Part shown: positions 54,456 through 63,852 of the stretch, piece by piece
Layout of the letters: each line of letters opens with the position of its first letter
Position numbering within the stretch: the stretch's first letter is position 1
DNA from: a bacterium
GTDB taxonomy: Bacteria > Bacteroidota > Ignavibacteria > Kapaibacteriales > UBA7675
Length of the DNA: 64,000 nucleotides
NCBI GenBank assembly: GCA_030430495.1
Contig: JAUIKM010000025.1
Span: 23,869-87,868 of the forward strand
Direction of reading: 5' to 3'
The notes under the pieces: generated by a model
Seen by the model: only the letters and a program-made list of their open reading frames with translations
The model's database searches: none
What the model was told of the DNA's origin: nothing
Translations under genes and position numbers: made by a program

Positions 54456-54959
54456 ATGAAATCAGCCAGAAGTATTTTGATGGTATTGTCGGCGTTGGCG
54501 GCCATGACGACGGCGGGCTGCGACGACGGACCTGGAGAGACGGCGCCGGATCCCTTTGATCCCAATCGGCTCGACCTGGGCGAGTTGATCGTGGAGCTGG
54601 ACGGCATTGAATACGCGCCGCCGAAAGAGTCGATCGTCACCCGCTACAACGAAGCGACGCGGGTCTTTAACGTTACGATTAACGACCAGGACGTGCAGAT
54701 GACGATTGAACTCATAAATTCCGGCACGCAGGCGACGCATGCGCTGGGACCGGGGGAGGCCAGTTCGATCGTCTATCGCGTCGGCTTCGGCACGCAGACT
54801 CCCTATTCGAGTTTAAACGCGGGCGGCGGCGGTTCGGTCATTGTGGCGTCGTTCCTGAGCAGCAGCGTGCAGGCGAGTTTCAGCGGCACGTTGATTAACA
54901 GTGATGATCCGGACGACGATATTGTGATGACAAACGGGCGATTCAGTCTGCCTTTGTAA
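54456..54959 (+). CDS. Predicted lipoprotein, 167 aa
   Basis: GAGG precedes ATG 54456. The product starts with a lipoprotein signal peptide (SILMVLSALAAMTTAGC, lipobox TAGC at about residues 19-22), then an acidic linker, and a beta-rich domain (LGELIVELDGIEY, VFNVTINDQDVQMTIELIN) that ends in FSLPL. Proteins of this shape are common, uncharacterised surface or periplasmic lipoproteins in Bacteroidota. It lies 65 bases after uvrA on the same strand and 65 before the next gene, so a loose operon is possible. Confidence 0.72.
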   Translation: MKSARSILMVLSALAAMTTAGCDDGPGETAPDPFDPNRLDLGELIVELDGIEYAPPKESIVTRYNEATRVFNVTINDQDVQMTIELINSGTQATHALGPGEASSIVYRVGFGTQTPYSSLNAGGGGSVIVASFLSSSVQASFSGTLINSDDPDDDIVMTNGRFSLPL

Positions 54960-55024
54960 ATGCGCCGCAGCGCTTTGTTAAACAGCTACGCCGGCAGGCG
55001 GCGGGGTGAGAGCCCGATCTGCTC

Positions 55025-56113
55025 ATGAATGCAACGACAAAAAAGATTCTGAAGTTTATCGTTCCCACGGCCGTGCTGGCGCTGTCGTTCTGGGTGACGC
55101 TGGACGATCTTGACTACACGCGTTTGTGGGAGGCGCTGAGCGCGGCGAACATGTGGTGGGTGACGGCGACGCTGCCCATCATTCTGGTTTCGCACTACCT
55201 GCGCGCGGTGCGCTGGCGCGTGATGCTGGAGCCGGTGCGCGCGGACATCTCGACCTGGAACGCTTTTTCCGCGGTGATGATCGCGTATTTGTTTAACAAC
55301 ATCATTCCGCGCTCGGGCGAGATTGCGCGTCCCTTCATCTTTGCGCGGCGTGAAAACCTGCCTGTTTCGACCTCGCTGGCATCGGTCTTTGTGGAGCGCA
55401 TGATCGACGTGCTGAGCCTGGCGGTGCTGCTGATTCTGGCGGTATCGGTTTTTTCGGACGACTTTGCGCGCGCTTTTGCCGGCAACGACAACGCCGGACC
55501 GGAGACAGTGCTGATCGTGCTGAGCGTGTTTATCGGCGTCTTTCTCTGTGGGCTTTACATTCTGCTGCGCACGACCTGGATCCAGCGATTTCTCGCACTG
55601 ACGGTGAAGCGTTTCTCGGAGACTTTTTACTCGCGCGCGCTGACGCAACTACAGGCTTTTTCGGATGGTTTTGCGGTGCTGTCAAAACCGCGTCTGTACA
55701 CGCGCGTTTTTGCCATCACGGTGGTGATGTGGACCTTGTACGTGGTGCCGCTCTACATGGTTTTTGAGGCATTTAATCTGCAGCAGTACTACAGTCAGTT
55801 TTCCATGCTGGACGCAAACGTTTTGTGCGTGCTGACGAGCGTGGCGATTGCGGTTGCGCCGACGCCGGGCGCTGCGGGCGTGTATCACCTGGCGACGCAA
55901 AAGGCGCTGGAAAACCTCTACAGCGTACCGCGCGAAGAGGCGGTGGCATATGCCTTCGTTGCCCATGCCATCGGCTTTTTGACTAATTTGGTGGTCGGCG
56001 CGGCCTTTATGGCGCGCGAAAACTCCCTCGGAATTTCCTGGCGCGGCATGTCCGCCCAACCGGCCGAAGCGGTGGCCGGAGAAGCGGGCGGCGAGCCCGG
56101 CGTCGGTTCCTGA
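55025..56113 (+). CDS. Flippase-like / UPF0104 (LPG synthase TM domain) protein
   Basis: The 362-residue product has about eight hydrophobic segments. The N-terminal part has FWVTLDDLDYTRLWEALSA, then HYLRAVRWRVMLEP, NNIIPRSGEIARPFIFAR, VERMIDVLSLAVLL and TPGAAGVYH, which is the pattern of the UPF0104/AglD/YbhN-like family (lysylphosphatidylglycerol synthase membrane domain without the synthase part). Members are thought to move lipids or lipid-linked precursors across the membrane. No synthase domain is present, so transfer of lysine to lipid is unlikely. Confidence 0.85.
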   Translation: MNATTKKILKFIVPTAVLALSFWVTLDDLDYTRLWEALSAANMWWVTATLPIILVSHYLRAVRWRVMLEPVRADISTWNAFSAVMIAYLFNNIIPRSGEIARPFIFARRENLPVSTSLASVFVERMIDVLSLAVLLILAVSVFSDDFARAFAGNDNAGPETVLIVLSVFIGVFLCGLYILLRTTWIQRFLALTVKRFSETFYSRALTQLQAFSDGFAVLSKPRLYTRVFAITVVMWTLYVVPLYMVFEAFNLQQYYSQFSMLDANVLCVLTSVAIAVAPTPGAAGVYHLATQKALENLYSVPREEAVAYAFVAHAIGFLTNLVVGAAFMARENSLGISWRGMSAQPAEAVAGEAGGEPGVGS

Positions 56114-56160
56114 GCAGATAATTTCTATCCCGATTACGAGCAAAAACATTCCGGAGCGCA

Positions 56161-57522
56161 ATGCAGGACGTCCTGAATTACATCGCCGAACATCACGATC
56201 AACACCTGAAAAATCTGGCTGATTTTCTGGCTATTCCCAGCGTCAGCACCGACAAACAGCAGGTGCCGGACGTGGCGCACTGCGCCGACTGGCTGGCCGA
56301 CTACCTGCGCGGCATCGGGCTGAACAATGTCGTCACGGAGGCGACCGCCGGCCATCCCATCGTGTACGGCGAGTGGCTGGAAGCCGGGCCGGATAAACCG
56401 ACCGTGCTTTTTTACGGTCACTACGACGTGCAGCCGGTCGACCCGATCGATCTGTGGACGCAGCCGCCGTTTGAGCCGACGATTCGCGACGGCAAAATTT
56501 ACGCGCGCGGCGCGACGGACGACAAGGGCCAGGTCTTTCTGCACATCGCCGCGCTGGAGTCGCACCTGAAAACCAACGGCACGCTGCCGGTCAACGTCAA
56601 GGTGCTGATCGAAGGCGAGGAAGAAATCGGCAGCCCGAACCTGACGCCCTTTCTGGAGCAACATCGCGAGCGCCTGGCCTGCGACACGGTGGTGATCAGC
56701 GACACGGCCATGTACGCGCCCGAGATGCCGTCGATCGGCTACGGCCTGCGCGGCCTGGCCTACATGGAAGTGACGGTGCAGGGGCCGAACCGCGACCTGC
56801 ATTCCGGGTCGTTCGGCGGCGCCGTGGCCAATCCCGCCAACGTGCTGGCCGCCATTATTACACGCCTGAAAGACGACTTTGGTCGCATTACCGTACCGGG
56901 TTTTTACGACGATGTGCTCCCGCTGAGCGAGGAAGAGCGCGCCGAGTTTGCGCGTCTGCCCTGGAGTGAGGAAAAGTACTGCGCCGAACTGAACATACCG
57001 CACAGCTACGGCGAGTTCGGCTACACGACGCTGGAGCGGCTGTGGGCGCGCCCGACGCTGGACGTCAACGGCATGTGGAGCGGATTCACGGGAGAAGGCG
57101 CCAAAACGGTGCTGCCGGCCAAAGCTTCGGCCAAGATCTCGATGCGTCTGGTGCCGAATCAGGACTGGCGCGACATTTCAGAAAAGTTTGAGAACTACGT
57201 GCGCGCAATCGCTCCGCCGACCGTGCAGGTGGAAGTGACGAGTCACCACGGCGGCAATCCGGTACTGACGCCGGTGGATTCGCCGGGCGTGCAGGCCGCG
57301 ATGCGCGCGCTGGAGCAGGCCTACGGCGTCAAGCCCTATCTGAAGCGCGAGGGCGGATCCATCCCGATTGTACTGACATTCCAGCAGATTCTCGCCGCTC
57401 CCGTGGTGCTGATGGGATTTGGACTCGAAACGGAAAATTTGCATTCTCCCGATGAACATTTCGATCTGAGCAATTTCCGCCGGGGAATTGAGGCGACGGC
57501 CTGTTTTTACGCCGAGCTCTGA
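56161..57522 (+). CDS. M20-family dipeptidase
   Basis: GGAG lies 4 bases before ATG 56161. The 453-residue product is a metallopeptidase of the M20 family (dipeptidase/CNDP-like). Metal and catalytic residues are in FYGHYDVQPVDP, GATDDKGQVFLH, GEEEIGSPN, ISDTAMYAP and ENLHSPDEHFD; a dimerisation domain insert is evident (YMEVTVQGPNRDLHSGSFGG). It hydrolyses dipeptides and similar small substrates in the cytoplasm, using two zinc ions. It lies between the flippase-like and reductase genes on the same strand. Confidence 0.92.
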   Translation: MQDVLNYIAEHHDQHLKNLADFLAIPSVSTDKQQVPDVAHCADWLADYLRGIGLNNVVTEATAGHPIVYGEWLEAGPDKPTVLFYGHYDVQPVDPIDLWTQPPFEPTIRDGKIYARGATDDKGQVFLHIAALESHLKTNGTLPVNVKVLIEGEEEIGSPNLTPFLEQHRERLACDTVVISDTAMYAPEMPSIGYGLRGLAYMEVTVQGPNRDLHSGSFGGAVANPANVLAAIITRLKDDFGRITVPGFYDDVLPLSEEERAEFARLPWSEEKYCAELNIPHSYGEFGYTTLERLWARPTLDVNGMWSGFTGEGAKTVLPAKASAKISMRLVPNQDWRDISEKFENYVRAIAPPTVQVEVTSHHGGNPVLTPVDSPGVQAAMRALEQAYGVKPYLKREGGSIPIVLTFQQILAAPVVLMGFGLETENLHSPDEHFDLSNFRRGIEATACFYAEL

Positions 57523-57567
57523 TTCTCCGGTCGGCGGCACAAGAAGCGAAGGGGAAAAGAAGCGAAC

Positions 57568-58473
57568 GTGCCTACACTTCTGATCACTGGCGGCTCCGGA
57601 TTTTTTGCCTGGAACGCATGGCGCGAATTCACCGAGTGCGGCTACAAGGTCGTGCTCACGAGTCGCATGCCGGCCAAGGTGGCGTCGATTCCCGGCGCGC
57701 CGCAGACGGTGGGCCTGGAAATCGTCGATCAGGCCGAGGTGGCGGCCGTGCTCAGCAGCGTGCGGCCGGATGTGGTGGTGCACGCCGGCGCGCTGGCGCA
57801 GCCGTCTGAATGTGAGTCGAATCACCTGCGCACGCGCGAAGTCAATGTGGTCGGCAGCAGCAACGTTTTCAGCGTCTGCACCGCGCTGGGCGTGCCGTTT
57901 ATCTTTATGTCGACCGATCTGGTTTACGACGGCAGCAAAGGCAATTACAGTGAAGACGACGACGCGCACCCCGCGCTCGAATACGGCCGCTCCAAACGCG
58001 AGCTGGAAGTGGCGCTCAGCAAACAGCAGCTTTTTCCGCTGTGGTCGATTGTGCGTTCTTCACTCATGTTCGACAACCCGACACCCTGGAATGAAGGTTA
58101 TCCGGGCTTTGCCAGTGAAGCCCTGCTGCGCGGCGAAGAGACAAGTCTGTTTACCGACCAGTATCGCACGCCGGTGTACGTCAAGGATGTGGCGCGCGGC
58201 ATCGACAGCATCGTCAAGGGCAATCTCTACGGCCAGGTGTTTAACATCGGCGGTCCGGAGCGCGTGAACCGCGTGGATTTTGTGCGGCGATATTGCCGTG
58301 TTGCCGGCATCGACGAAAGCGGCATCCGCGAAGTCAGTCAACAGGATATGCCGGATTACATCGCCAAAGTAGCCGACGTGTCCTTAAACAGTCGTCGTCT
58401 GATGCAGCAGAGCGACTGGCGGCCGACGCCTCTGTTGGCGGCTTTTGAAAGCATGCTGCAGGAATACGCCTGA
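57568..58473 (+). CDS. NAD(P)-dependent sugar reductase/epimerase (RmlD-like SDR)
   Basis: The start is GTG 57568, with AAGGGG upstream. The 301-residue product is an extended SDR: nucleotide-binding GGSGFFAWNAW, a DVVVHAGALAQPSECE stretch, FMSTDLVYDG and the catalytic YxxxK in EYGRSKRELE. The later LYGQVFNIGGPERV and YVKDVARGI match dTDP-4-dehydrorhamnose reductase-like proteins. It may serve sugar-nucleotide synthesis, but it is not in an rml operon, so the substrate is not certain. The folate gene follows 30 bases on. Confidence 0.84.
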   Translation: MPTLLITGGSGFFAWNAWREFTECGYKVVLTSRMPAKVASIPGAPQTVGLEIVDQAEVAAVLSSVRPDVVVHAGALAQPSECESNHLRTREVNVVGSSNVFSVCTALGVPFIFMSTDLVYDGSKGNYSEDDDAHPALEYGRSKRELEVALSKQQLFPLWSIVRSSLMFDNPTPWNEGYPGFASEALLRGEETSLFTDQYRTPVYVKDVARGIDSIVKGNLYGQVFNIGGPERVNRVDFVRRYCRVAGIDESGIREVSQQDMPDYIAKVADVSLNSRRLMQQSDWRPTPLLAAFESMLQEYA

Positions 58474-58503
58474 TTACAGAGTTGTTCAAGTCGAGGTCGT
58501 GTG

Positions 58504-59130
58504 ATGGAGTCCGGTTCCGACGGCAACATTGCCGGGATTAAACAAGAGCTACGTCGCAGCGCCCGCCAAAAACGTTCACAGCTTGATGAATCCCTCCGCC
58601 GCGAATACTCCCGCCGCATTTGCCGCCACTTAAGCAAATCCACTTTATTTTTGTCCGCCGCCCGCATCCATTGTTACAGGTCATTCGGCGCGGAGGTGGA
58701 AACCGAGGAGTTGTTTGCGGCGGCGTATGCCGGAAGTAAACAGGTTGTTGTACCTGTCACCGATCCAAACAACCCGGGAGAGATGCGCCATCTGTGCGTC
58801 CCGCGCGATCAGGTGTACGCGCCCGGTCGTTTTAACGTGCCGGAGCCCGTCTTTGCTCCCGGCGCACTCCCTGTTGAAGTGCGTGCGGAGGAGTTTAAGC
58901 CGGAAGACCTTGTGATTCTGCCGCTGCTGGCGTTTGACCGCACGGGCGTGCGTCTTGGCTACGGCGGCGGCTACTACGATCGATTTCTGGCAGCTTGCGG
59001 GGCGACGCGCGTCGGCCTGGCCTTCGGTCTGCAGGAGAGTGAGAAGCTCCCGGTTGAGGCGCATGATGTACGGCTTGAGGTCGTTGTGACTGAGGCCGGA
59101 GTCCGGAGGCTCCCAGGGAGTTTTGCGTAA
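58504..59130 (+). CDS. 5-formyltetrahydrofolate cyclo-ligase
   Basis: ATG 58504 is chosen because GAGG lies 7 bases upstream; GTG 58501 adds one residue. The product has about 208 residues: an N-terminal LRRSARQKRSQLDESLRREY, then IHCYRSFGAEVETEEL, and the diagnostic LLAFDRTGVRLGYGGGYYDR with EAHDVRLEVVVTEAGVRR near the end. The enzyme converts 5-formyl-THF to 5,10-methenyl-THF with ATP. It ends the plus-strand run that starts at uvrA. Confidence 0.92.
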   Translation: MESGSDGNIAGIKQELRRSARQKRSQLDESLRREYSRRICRHLSKSTLFLSAARIHCYRSFGAEVETEELFAAAYAGSKQVVVPVTDPNNPGEMRHLCVPRDQVYAPGRFNVPEPVFAPGALPVEVRAEEFKPEDLVILPLLAFDRTGVRLGYGGGYYDRFLAACGATRVGLAFGLQESEKLPVEAHDVRLEVVVTEAGVRRLPGSFA

Positions 59131-59216
59131 TTGCGACTTGCAGAAAACGGTTATCGCGCCGGACCGGCCGTTGAGAGGGAAAACAGGAATAAACAATTTT
59201 TGGCAGGCAAGATTTT

Positions 59217-59247
59217 TGAGCTGTGTGCCCTTAGGGCTCACAGCTCA
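59217..59247. repeat. Palindromic hairpin related to 46836-46866
   Basis: TGAGCTGTG and CACAGCTCA, an inner GCCC/GGGC pair and a 3-base loop form a nearly continuous stem with one T-T mismatch. The text GAGCYGTG...CTCACRGCTC is shared with the other copy. There is no T-run, so termination is doubtful. Confidence 0.65.
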
Positions 59248-59395
59248 TACGTAGTTTAACGTATTCTGCAGAGCCGACTCGGATCATCGAGTTTCAAGCA
59301 AGACAGTTTAACGTCAGCAAGTCCCCTGAGTCTCAAATCATCAATGTCCAAAGTTGTGAATTGAGCCGCTCGTGCAAAAACGGACAGTGCCGGAC

Positions 59396-59470
59396 CCGCT
59401 GACAAACAAAAAAGAAAAACAAGCCACGGGACGAAGCGCAGCGAGGAACGAGGCGAAGTGCTCAGGCTGA
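59396..59470 (+). repeat. Dispersed repeat copy, complete form
   Basis: The head CGCTGACAAACAAAAAAG leads to AAAACAAGCC, a middle ACGAAGCGCAGCGAGG and the tail AGGCGAAGTGCTCAGGC. Confidence 0.75.
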
Positions 59471-59620
59471 AGTCGGTAAATCGAGCGAAAAGCCCGGCAG
59501 AACGCAGGTCGCAAAGAGTTAAACGATGAAGTCGCGATTCTTGAGCAGTTTCATGCGTTACATCCCGGGGCCCGCCGCAAAACCACCATCGCCGACCGCG
59601 GCAGACCTGTTAAACAGAGC

Positions 59621-62143
59621 TTACATAAAACCGCTTGAATCCACGTCCAGCGTCACGCGCACCGCGCTTGTGCCGTGTTTTTTGTTGTAAATCTGGAAGG
59701 CGTGCAGCACGGCGTGACGCATCGTCGCGCCCGAAGGATCTTTGTCTTTGTAGTTCTTGACAATGACCAGACGGCGGTAGTCGCGCCGCAACCGATTGAT
59801 CGTCGGAATCGCCGGGCCGATTGTTTCATACGCCTGGTGTTTGCGCGGCAGGTTGTAGGCAAAATAGTTGGCCTGCAGATGCACCTGTTCCTCCACGCGC
59901 CCCGAAAACTCAATGCGCACAAATCGCGTGAACGGCGGGTAGTGAACCTCGCGCCGCTGCTGCAGCTCGTCGCCGTAAAACAATTCGTAGGACTCGGCTT
60001 TTGTCGCCAGAATAGCCGGGTGTTTGGGTTGGCGCGACTGAATAATCACCAGGCCATGGCCGTCGGCACTGCGCCCCGCGCGTCCCGCCACCTGTGTTAA
60101 CAGTTGATAGGTTCGTTCCGTCGCGCGGAAGTCCGGCAGCGCCAGCTGGATGTCGGCGTTAATCACACCCACCAGCGTGACGCGTGCAAAGTCCATGCCT
60201 TTGCTGACCATCTGCGTGCCGAGCAGAATATCCGTCTCACCTTTGGCAAAAGATGTTAAGATGCGGCGGTGCGAGCCCTTGCGGCTGGTGGTGTCAAGAT
60301 CCATGCGTTGGATCACCGCGTTAACGTTGCGCTCCTGCAGGAGTTGTAACAATTCGTCTTCGATGCGTTGTGTGCCCGCGCCGACGATGTTTAACTCGGG
60401 GTGACCGCAGAAACGGCAGACTTTTTCGCTCTTGTGGCTGTAGCCGCAGTAGTGGCAGCGCAGCAGCTCGTGGTAACGGTGGTAAGTTAATGTCACTGAA
60501 CAGTTGGGGCACATCGGTTTTTCGCCGCATTCCGGGCAGTCCAGATAGGGCGCAAAACCGCGCAGGTTTTGCAGCAGAATAACGCCTTCCTTGCGTTTAA
60601 CACGGTCGATGATTTCATCCAGCAGCGGCGTGGAAAACGAGTCGCGAACCAGCTGTTGTTTTTTCAGCGCCAGCATGTCCAGCACGCGAATCTCCGGCAG
60701 CGTAGCGCCGTCCGCGCGTTTGCGAATCTCCAGCAGGTGATATTTGCCGTTCTGTGCGTTGTACATGCTTTCCAGCGAAGGCGTCGCCGATCCCAGCAGG
60801 ACAACCGCATTCTGCATGCGCCCGCGCACGATCGAGCAGTCGCGTGCATTGTAGCGCGGCGCCGGCGCGCTCTGTTTGTATGAGCCGTCGTGCTCTTCGT
60901 CGACAATGATGATTCCCGGGTCGAGCAGGGGAGTGAAAACGGCCGAGCGCGTGCCGATCATGATGCGCGCTTTTCCGCTGTGCGCGGCCCGCCAGTTGTC
61001 GTAGCGTTCGCCGGCGGACATGGCGCTGTGGAAAACGGCGATCTCGTCGCCGAATGCCAGCCTGAAGCGGTCAATCAGTTGCGGCGTCAGTGCTATCTCC
61101 GGCGCGAGTAAAAGCGCGCTCAGTCCCATGTCCAGCGCGCGACGGATGGCGCGGATGTAAATGAGCGTTTTGCCGCTGCCCGTCACGCCGTGCAGCAGGT
61201 AGGTCTTGTGCTCACGTTTTTCGAGCGACCCAACGACGAGGTCCAGCGCGTGCTGCTGCTCCAGCGTCAGCGGCAGCTCGTCCTCTTTTGTGCGCGCCAG
61301 CGAATCGCCGTCCTCCGGCGCGCCGCGGAACACCTCCGCGTCGAACTTGATGACATGCCCTTTGTTCACGAGGCCGTCGACCGAGGACGCCGAGGCGCCG
61401 GTGGCTTGCAGCGCGTCGCTCATCAGCAGGGGTGCGTCGTTGTGACTGTAGTGCAGGTAGATGTGACTCAGCAGCAGGCTCTGTTTGGGCGAGCGTCGGT
61501 CCAGTTCGTCGAGCGTGGTCCGCATCATTGCTGCGTCGTTTTTCAGTTCTTCGCTCAGTGCGAGGGCGCGTTGTGTTTTGGCTTTGAGGTCTTCCGACAC
61601 CTGGCGTTGCACGGCGATATAACCGGCCTGTTCCAGCACGTTCAGGCGCGCCGCCAGCGCACCGCCGCCGAGTTTGCGATCCAGATAACCTACGGTCAGC
61701 GCATTGTCGTGCGCCATGATTTCTTCGAGCAGCTCGGCGCGTTTGGGTGCGCGCCGCCGCATCTGTTCCATGTCCTCGGGTTCGATGCCGCGGATGGAGG
61801 AGACGCGCGCCACGGTCTCGGGATTCATGCCCTGCGGCAGTGCGGCTTTCAGCGTGTCGCCCCAGGAAGCCATGTAGTACTCGGCTATCCAGCGCGTGAA
61901 CTTCAGCATCATGGGTGAAAAAGTCGGCTCCAGGTCGAGGATTTCAATGATCTCGCGCGTGCGCTCCGGCGCCTTGTCGACGGCGTCGCTGACAATTACC
62001 CCGGTCAGCACGCGCTTGCCGAAGGGCGCCAGCACGCGCGCGCCCACCAGATGATCCTGGCGCATGTCCGCCGCCAACCGATAGGTAAAAGTTCGCGGTG
62101 TCGGAATCGGCAGCGCTATCTCGACAAATACATCCTGTTGCAT
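59621..62143 (-). CDS. priA: Primosomal protein N' (replication restart helicase PriA)
   Basis: ATG 62143 is chosen (MQQDVFVEIALPIPTPRTFT, the normal PriA start); the frame is open to 62224. The 840-residue product has the N-terminal DNA-binding region, a helicase core with Walker A HGVTGSGKTLIYI, DEEHDGSYKQ, GSATPSLES and QVAGRAGRS, and the zinc-binding cluster CPECGEKPMCPNC with CHYCGYSH and CRFCGH. PriA restarts stalled replication forks. Seven TTAA tetramers crowd 60080-60610, an unusual local concentration. Confidence 0.95.
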   Translation of the reverse strand: MQQDVFVEIALPIPTPRTFTYRLAADMRQDHLVGARVLAPFGKRVLTGVIVSDAVDKAPERTREIIEILDLEPTFSPMMLKFTRWIAEYYMASWGDTLKAALPQGMNPETVARVSSIRGIEPEDMEQMRRRAPKRAELLEEIMAHDNALTVGYLDRKLGGGALAARLNVLEQAGYIAVQRQVSEDLKAKTQRALALSEELKNDAAMMRTTLDELDRRSPKQSLLLSHIYLHYSHNDAPLLMSDALQATGASASSVDGLVNKGHVIKFDAEVFRGAPEDGDSLARTKEDELPLTLEQQHALDLVVGSLEKREHKTYLLHGVTGSGKTLIYIRAIRRALDMGLSALLLAPEIALTPQLIDRFRLAFGDEIAVFHSAMSAGERYDNWRAAHSGKARIMIGTRSAVFTPLLDPGIIIVDEEHDGSYKQSAPAPRYNARDCSIVRGRMQNAVVLLGSATPSLESMYNAQNGKYHLLEIRKRADGATLPEIRVLDMLALKKQQLVRDSFSTPLLDEIIDRVKRKEGVILLQNLRGFAPYLDCPECGEKPMCPNCSVTLTYHRYHELLRCHYCGYSHKSEKVCRFCGHPELNIVGAGTQRIEDELLQLLQERNVNAVIQRMDLDTTSRKGSHRRILTSFAKGETDILLGTQMVSKGMDFARVTLVGVINADIQLALPDFRATERTYQLLTQVAGRAGRSADGHGLVIIQSRQPKHPAILATKAESYELFYGDELQQRREVHYPPFTRFVRIEFSGRVEEQVHLQANYFAYNLPRKHQAYETIGPAIPTINRLRRDYRRLVIVKNYKDKDPSGATMRHAVLHAFQIYNKKHGTSAVRVTLDVDSSGFM

Positions 62144-62330
62144 GAACTCTGCTGCAAGCCGTTGAACAAGGCCGGTCCCGCTCGTCAAAGTGTCCGTTTG
62201 GGGCCGAAAACGTCGACTATCCACGCACGGACGTGTCAGGCCGGTCCGGTCGTGTATTCGCAGCGCTTTGCGTGCATGGATCGCTCATGTACGGCGTTGA
62301 ATGCATTAACAGTTGCCGCCGTCGGCTGAA

Positions 62331-62347
62331 TTATCACAAATTGATAA
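62331..62347. promoter_or_regulatory. TTATCA-N5-TGATAA palindrome upstream of the VIT gene
   Basis: This 17-bp imperfect palindrome lies in the divergent priA-VIT spacer, 92 bases before the VIT start. GATAAT-like half-sites recall metal-regulator (Fur-type) boxes, which would fit an iron or manganese transporter, but the match is short. Confidence 0.35.
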
Positions 62348-62438
62348 TCGAACGGAAACAGCGTCCACAGTAATTTTATGGTTCAGTTTAACATTCCGTG
62401 CCCAGGGCGAAAAGTTGTTGAAGCGAAAGGTTGTTGAA

Positions 62439-63248
62439 ATGGACAAGGGCGTTGTGATCGCGGAAGCGCCTCCGCGGGGCGTTAACGCACGCGGGAAAGG
62501 CACCGGCGACAAGGTGCTTCACATTACTTCGGACCACGTCGAACGCCATCACGGCGGTGGTTTCCAGAAGCGGTTGCAGGCTTACCTCGGCGAATTTGTC
62601 TATGGCGGCATCGACGGCAGCGTCACGACCTTTGCGGTGGTGGCGGGTGCGGCGGGCGCGCACCTGGAAAGTTCGATTGTATTGATTATGGGATGTGCCA
62701 ATCTGCTGGCCGACGGTTTTGCCATGTCCATCGGCGCGTATCTTTCCTCGCGCTCCGAGCGCGACAGCTTTCTTAAACACAAGAAGATCAAAGCCTGGGA
62801 AATCGACGAGCATCCCGGGCGCGAGCGCGACGAACTCCGCCGCATTTACACCGAAAAAGGGTTTGACGGCGAGCTGCTCGAACAGGTTGTTAACACACTC
62901 ACGGCGGACAAAGACCGCTGGGTTGACACAATGATGAAGGACGAGCTGGAGATGACGCGGGAGACGCGCTCGCCCTTCATGATGGGCACGATTACTTTTG
63001 CGTCATTTTTCATGCTCGGTCTGGTGCCGCTGATCGCTTATGTTGTCGACTACATTATCGACGTCGACTGGAACATGTTCGCGGTCTCCTGTTTATTAAC
63101 ATCGCTGGCGTTTGTTGCAATTGGTTTGTTAAAGGCGCATGTGACGCACACGTCGCGCATCAAGGGGCCGCTGGAGACGCTGGGTTTGGGCGCTGTGGCC
63201 GCGTTCCTGGCATTTTTTGTGGGGCGTTTTCTGGAGGGGTTGATCTGA
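62439..63248 (+). CDS. VIT/CCC1-family iron or manganese transporter
   Basis: ATG 62439 is chosen because AAAGG lies upstream; the open frame begins earlier at 62313. The 269-residue product has the VIT1/CCC1 layout. Helix 1 is VYGGIDGSVTTFAVVAGAAG, helix 2 is LIMGCANLLADGFAMSIGAY, followed by LSSRSERD and a cytoplasmic acidic helical insert (with ERDELRRIYTEKGF) of the type that binds metal in VIT proteins. Three more helices follow (about 175-197, 203-225, 243-262). Members export Fe2+ or Mn2+ from the cytoplasm or store it. It is divergent from priA. Confidence 0.87.
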   Translation: MDKGVVIAEAPPRGVNARGKGTGDKVLHITSDHVERHHGGGFQKRLQAYLGEFVYGGIDGSVTTFAVVAGAAGAHLESSIVLIMGCANLLADGFAMSIGAYLSSRSERDSFLKHKKIKAWEIDEHPGRERDELRRIYTEKGFDGELLEQVVNTLTADKDRWVDTMMKDELEMTRETRSPFMMGTITFASFFMLGLVPLIAYVVDYIIDVDWNMFAVSCLLTSLAFVAIGLLKAHVTHTSRIKGPLETLGLGAVAAFLAFFVGRFLEGLI

Positions 63249-63294
63249 GCGGCGGTCTGCGGGACGTTTCACTTCACTCGCTTTCTGATCGCTT

Positions 63295-63328
63295 TATGCC
63301 TGCGGCATAGCTCGATGATTTTTTTGTT
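63295..63328 (-). repeat. Left arm of a 34-bp perfect inverted repeat
   Basis: It is the exact reverse complement of 63819-63852. It contains the dispersed-repeat core (minus orientation) joined to the small palindrome TATGCCTGCGGCATA. The arms are 490 bases apart with no gene between them. Confidence 0.85.
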
Positions 63329-63818
63329 TGTCATTGGGCCGGATGCCGCGGGAATATGAGCGGGTCTCAGGCGCGGCGCGGGCGGGTTTTGAACCTGGCG
63401 TAGGTATTTTTCGTGCGGCGCTGTTGACCGTTCAGTTGAGAGTACTGCCCGCTCACCTGCGTTTTGCGCTACGCTTGGTAATTTATTCTGATGTGATATT
63501 TGACTTTGTGTTAAACTCGTTGTGTGGACGCGGGTGATGCGCAGGCCGTGTTCACGTTCCAACGTCAGCGAGGGCGGTAGGGTGGATCTGGTCAGGCCGG
63601 AGGGCCTGATGGTACCTGGTGGTGGAAAACTGTACTGGCGGCGGTGGCGGGGGCGGGCCCTTTTGATCACGCAAAGATGCGGCCCGCTTTAAACTCCAAA
63701 CTCCAAACCTCAACCCCACACTCAAAAACTCCTCCCACCGCGCGCCAAAACACTCCGCCGCCGGAAGTCCCGCTACCACGCTCCACCGCAACAACTCCAT
63801 ACCTCTCACCCGACGACC
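63329..63818. other. Non-coding segment between inverted-repeat arms
   Basis: Nothing in this 490-base stretch looks like a real gene; the frames are short and of odd composition. It contains a C/A-rich low-complexity region at about 63690-63800. Confidence 0.5.
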
Positions 63819-63852
63819 AACAAAAAAATCATCGAGCTATGCCGCAGGCATA
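63819..63852 (+). repeat. Right arm of the 34-bp inverted repeat
   Basis: AACAAAAAAATCATCGAGC followed by TATGCCGCAGGCATA, the reverse complement of the left arm. Its end merges with the first unit of the tandem array. Confidence 0.85.

Larger units (their letters stand above)
59131..59620. other. Intergenic region with hairpin and dispersed repeat
   Basis: No gene is supported between the folate gene and convergent priA. It holds the hairpin at 59217-59247 and a complete dispersed-repeat copy at 59396-59470. Confidence 0.6.

Noticed and set aside
59217..59247. Hairpin as an intrinsic terminator of the folate gene
   Set aside because: The stem is strong, but no T-run follows on either strand; it is better seen as a repeat hairpin.
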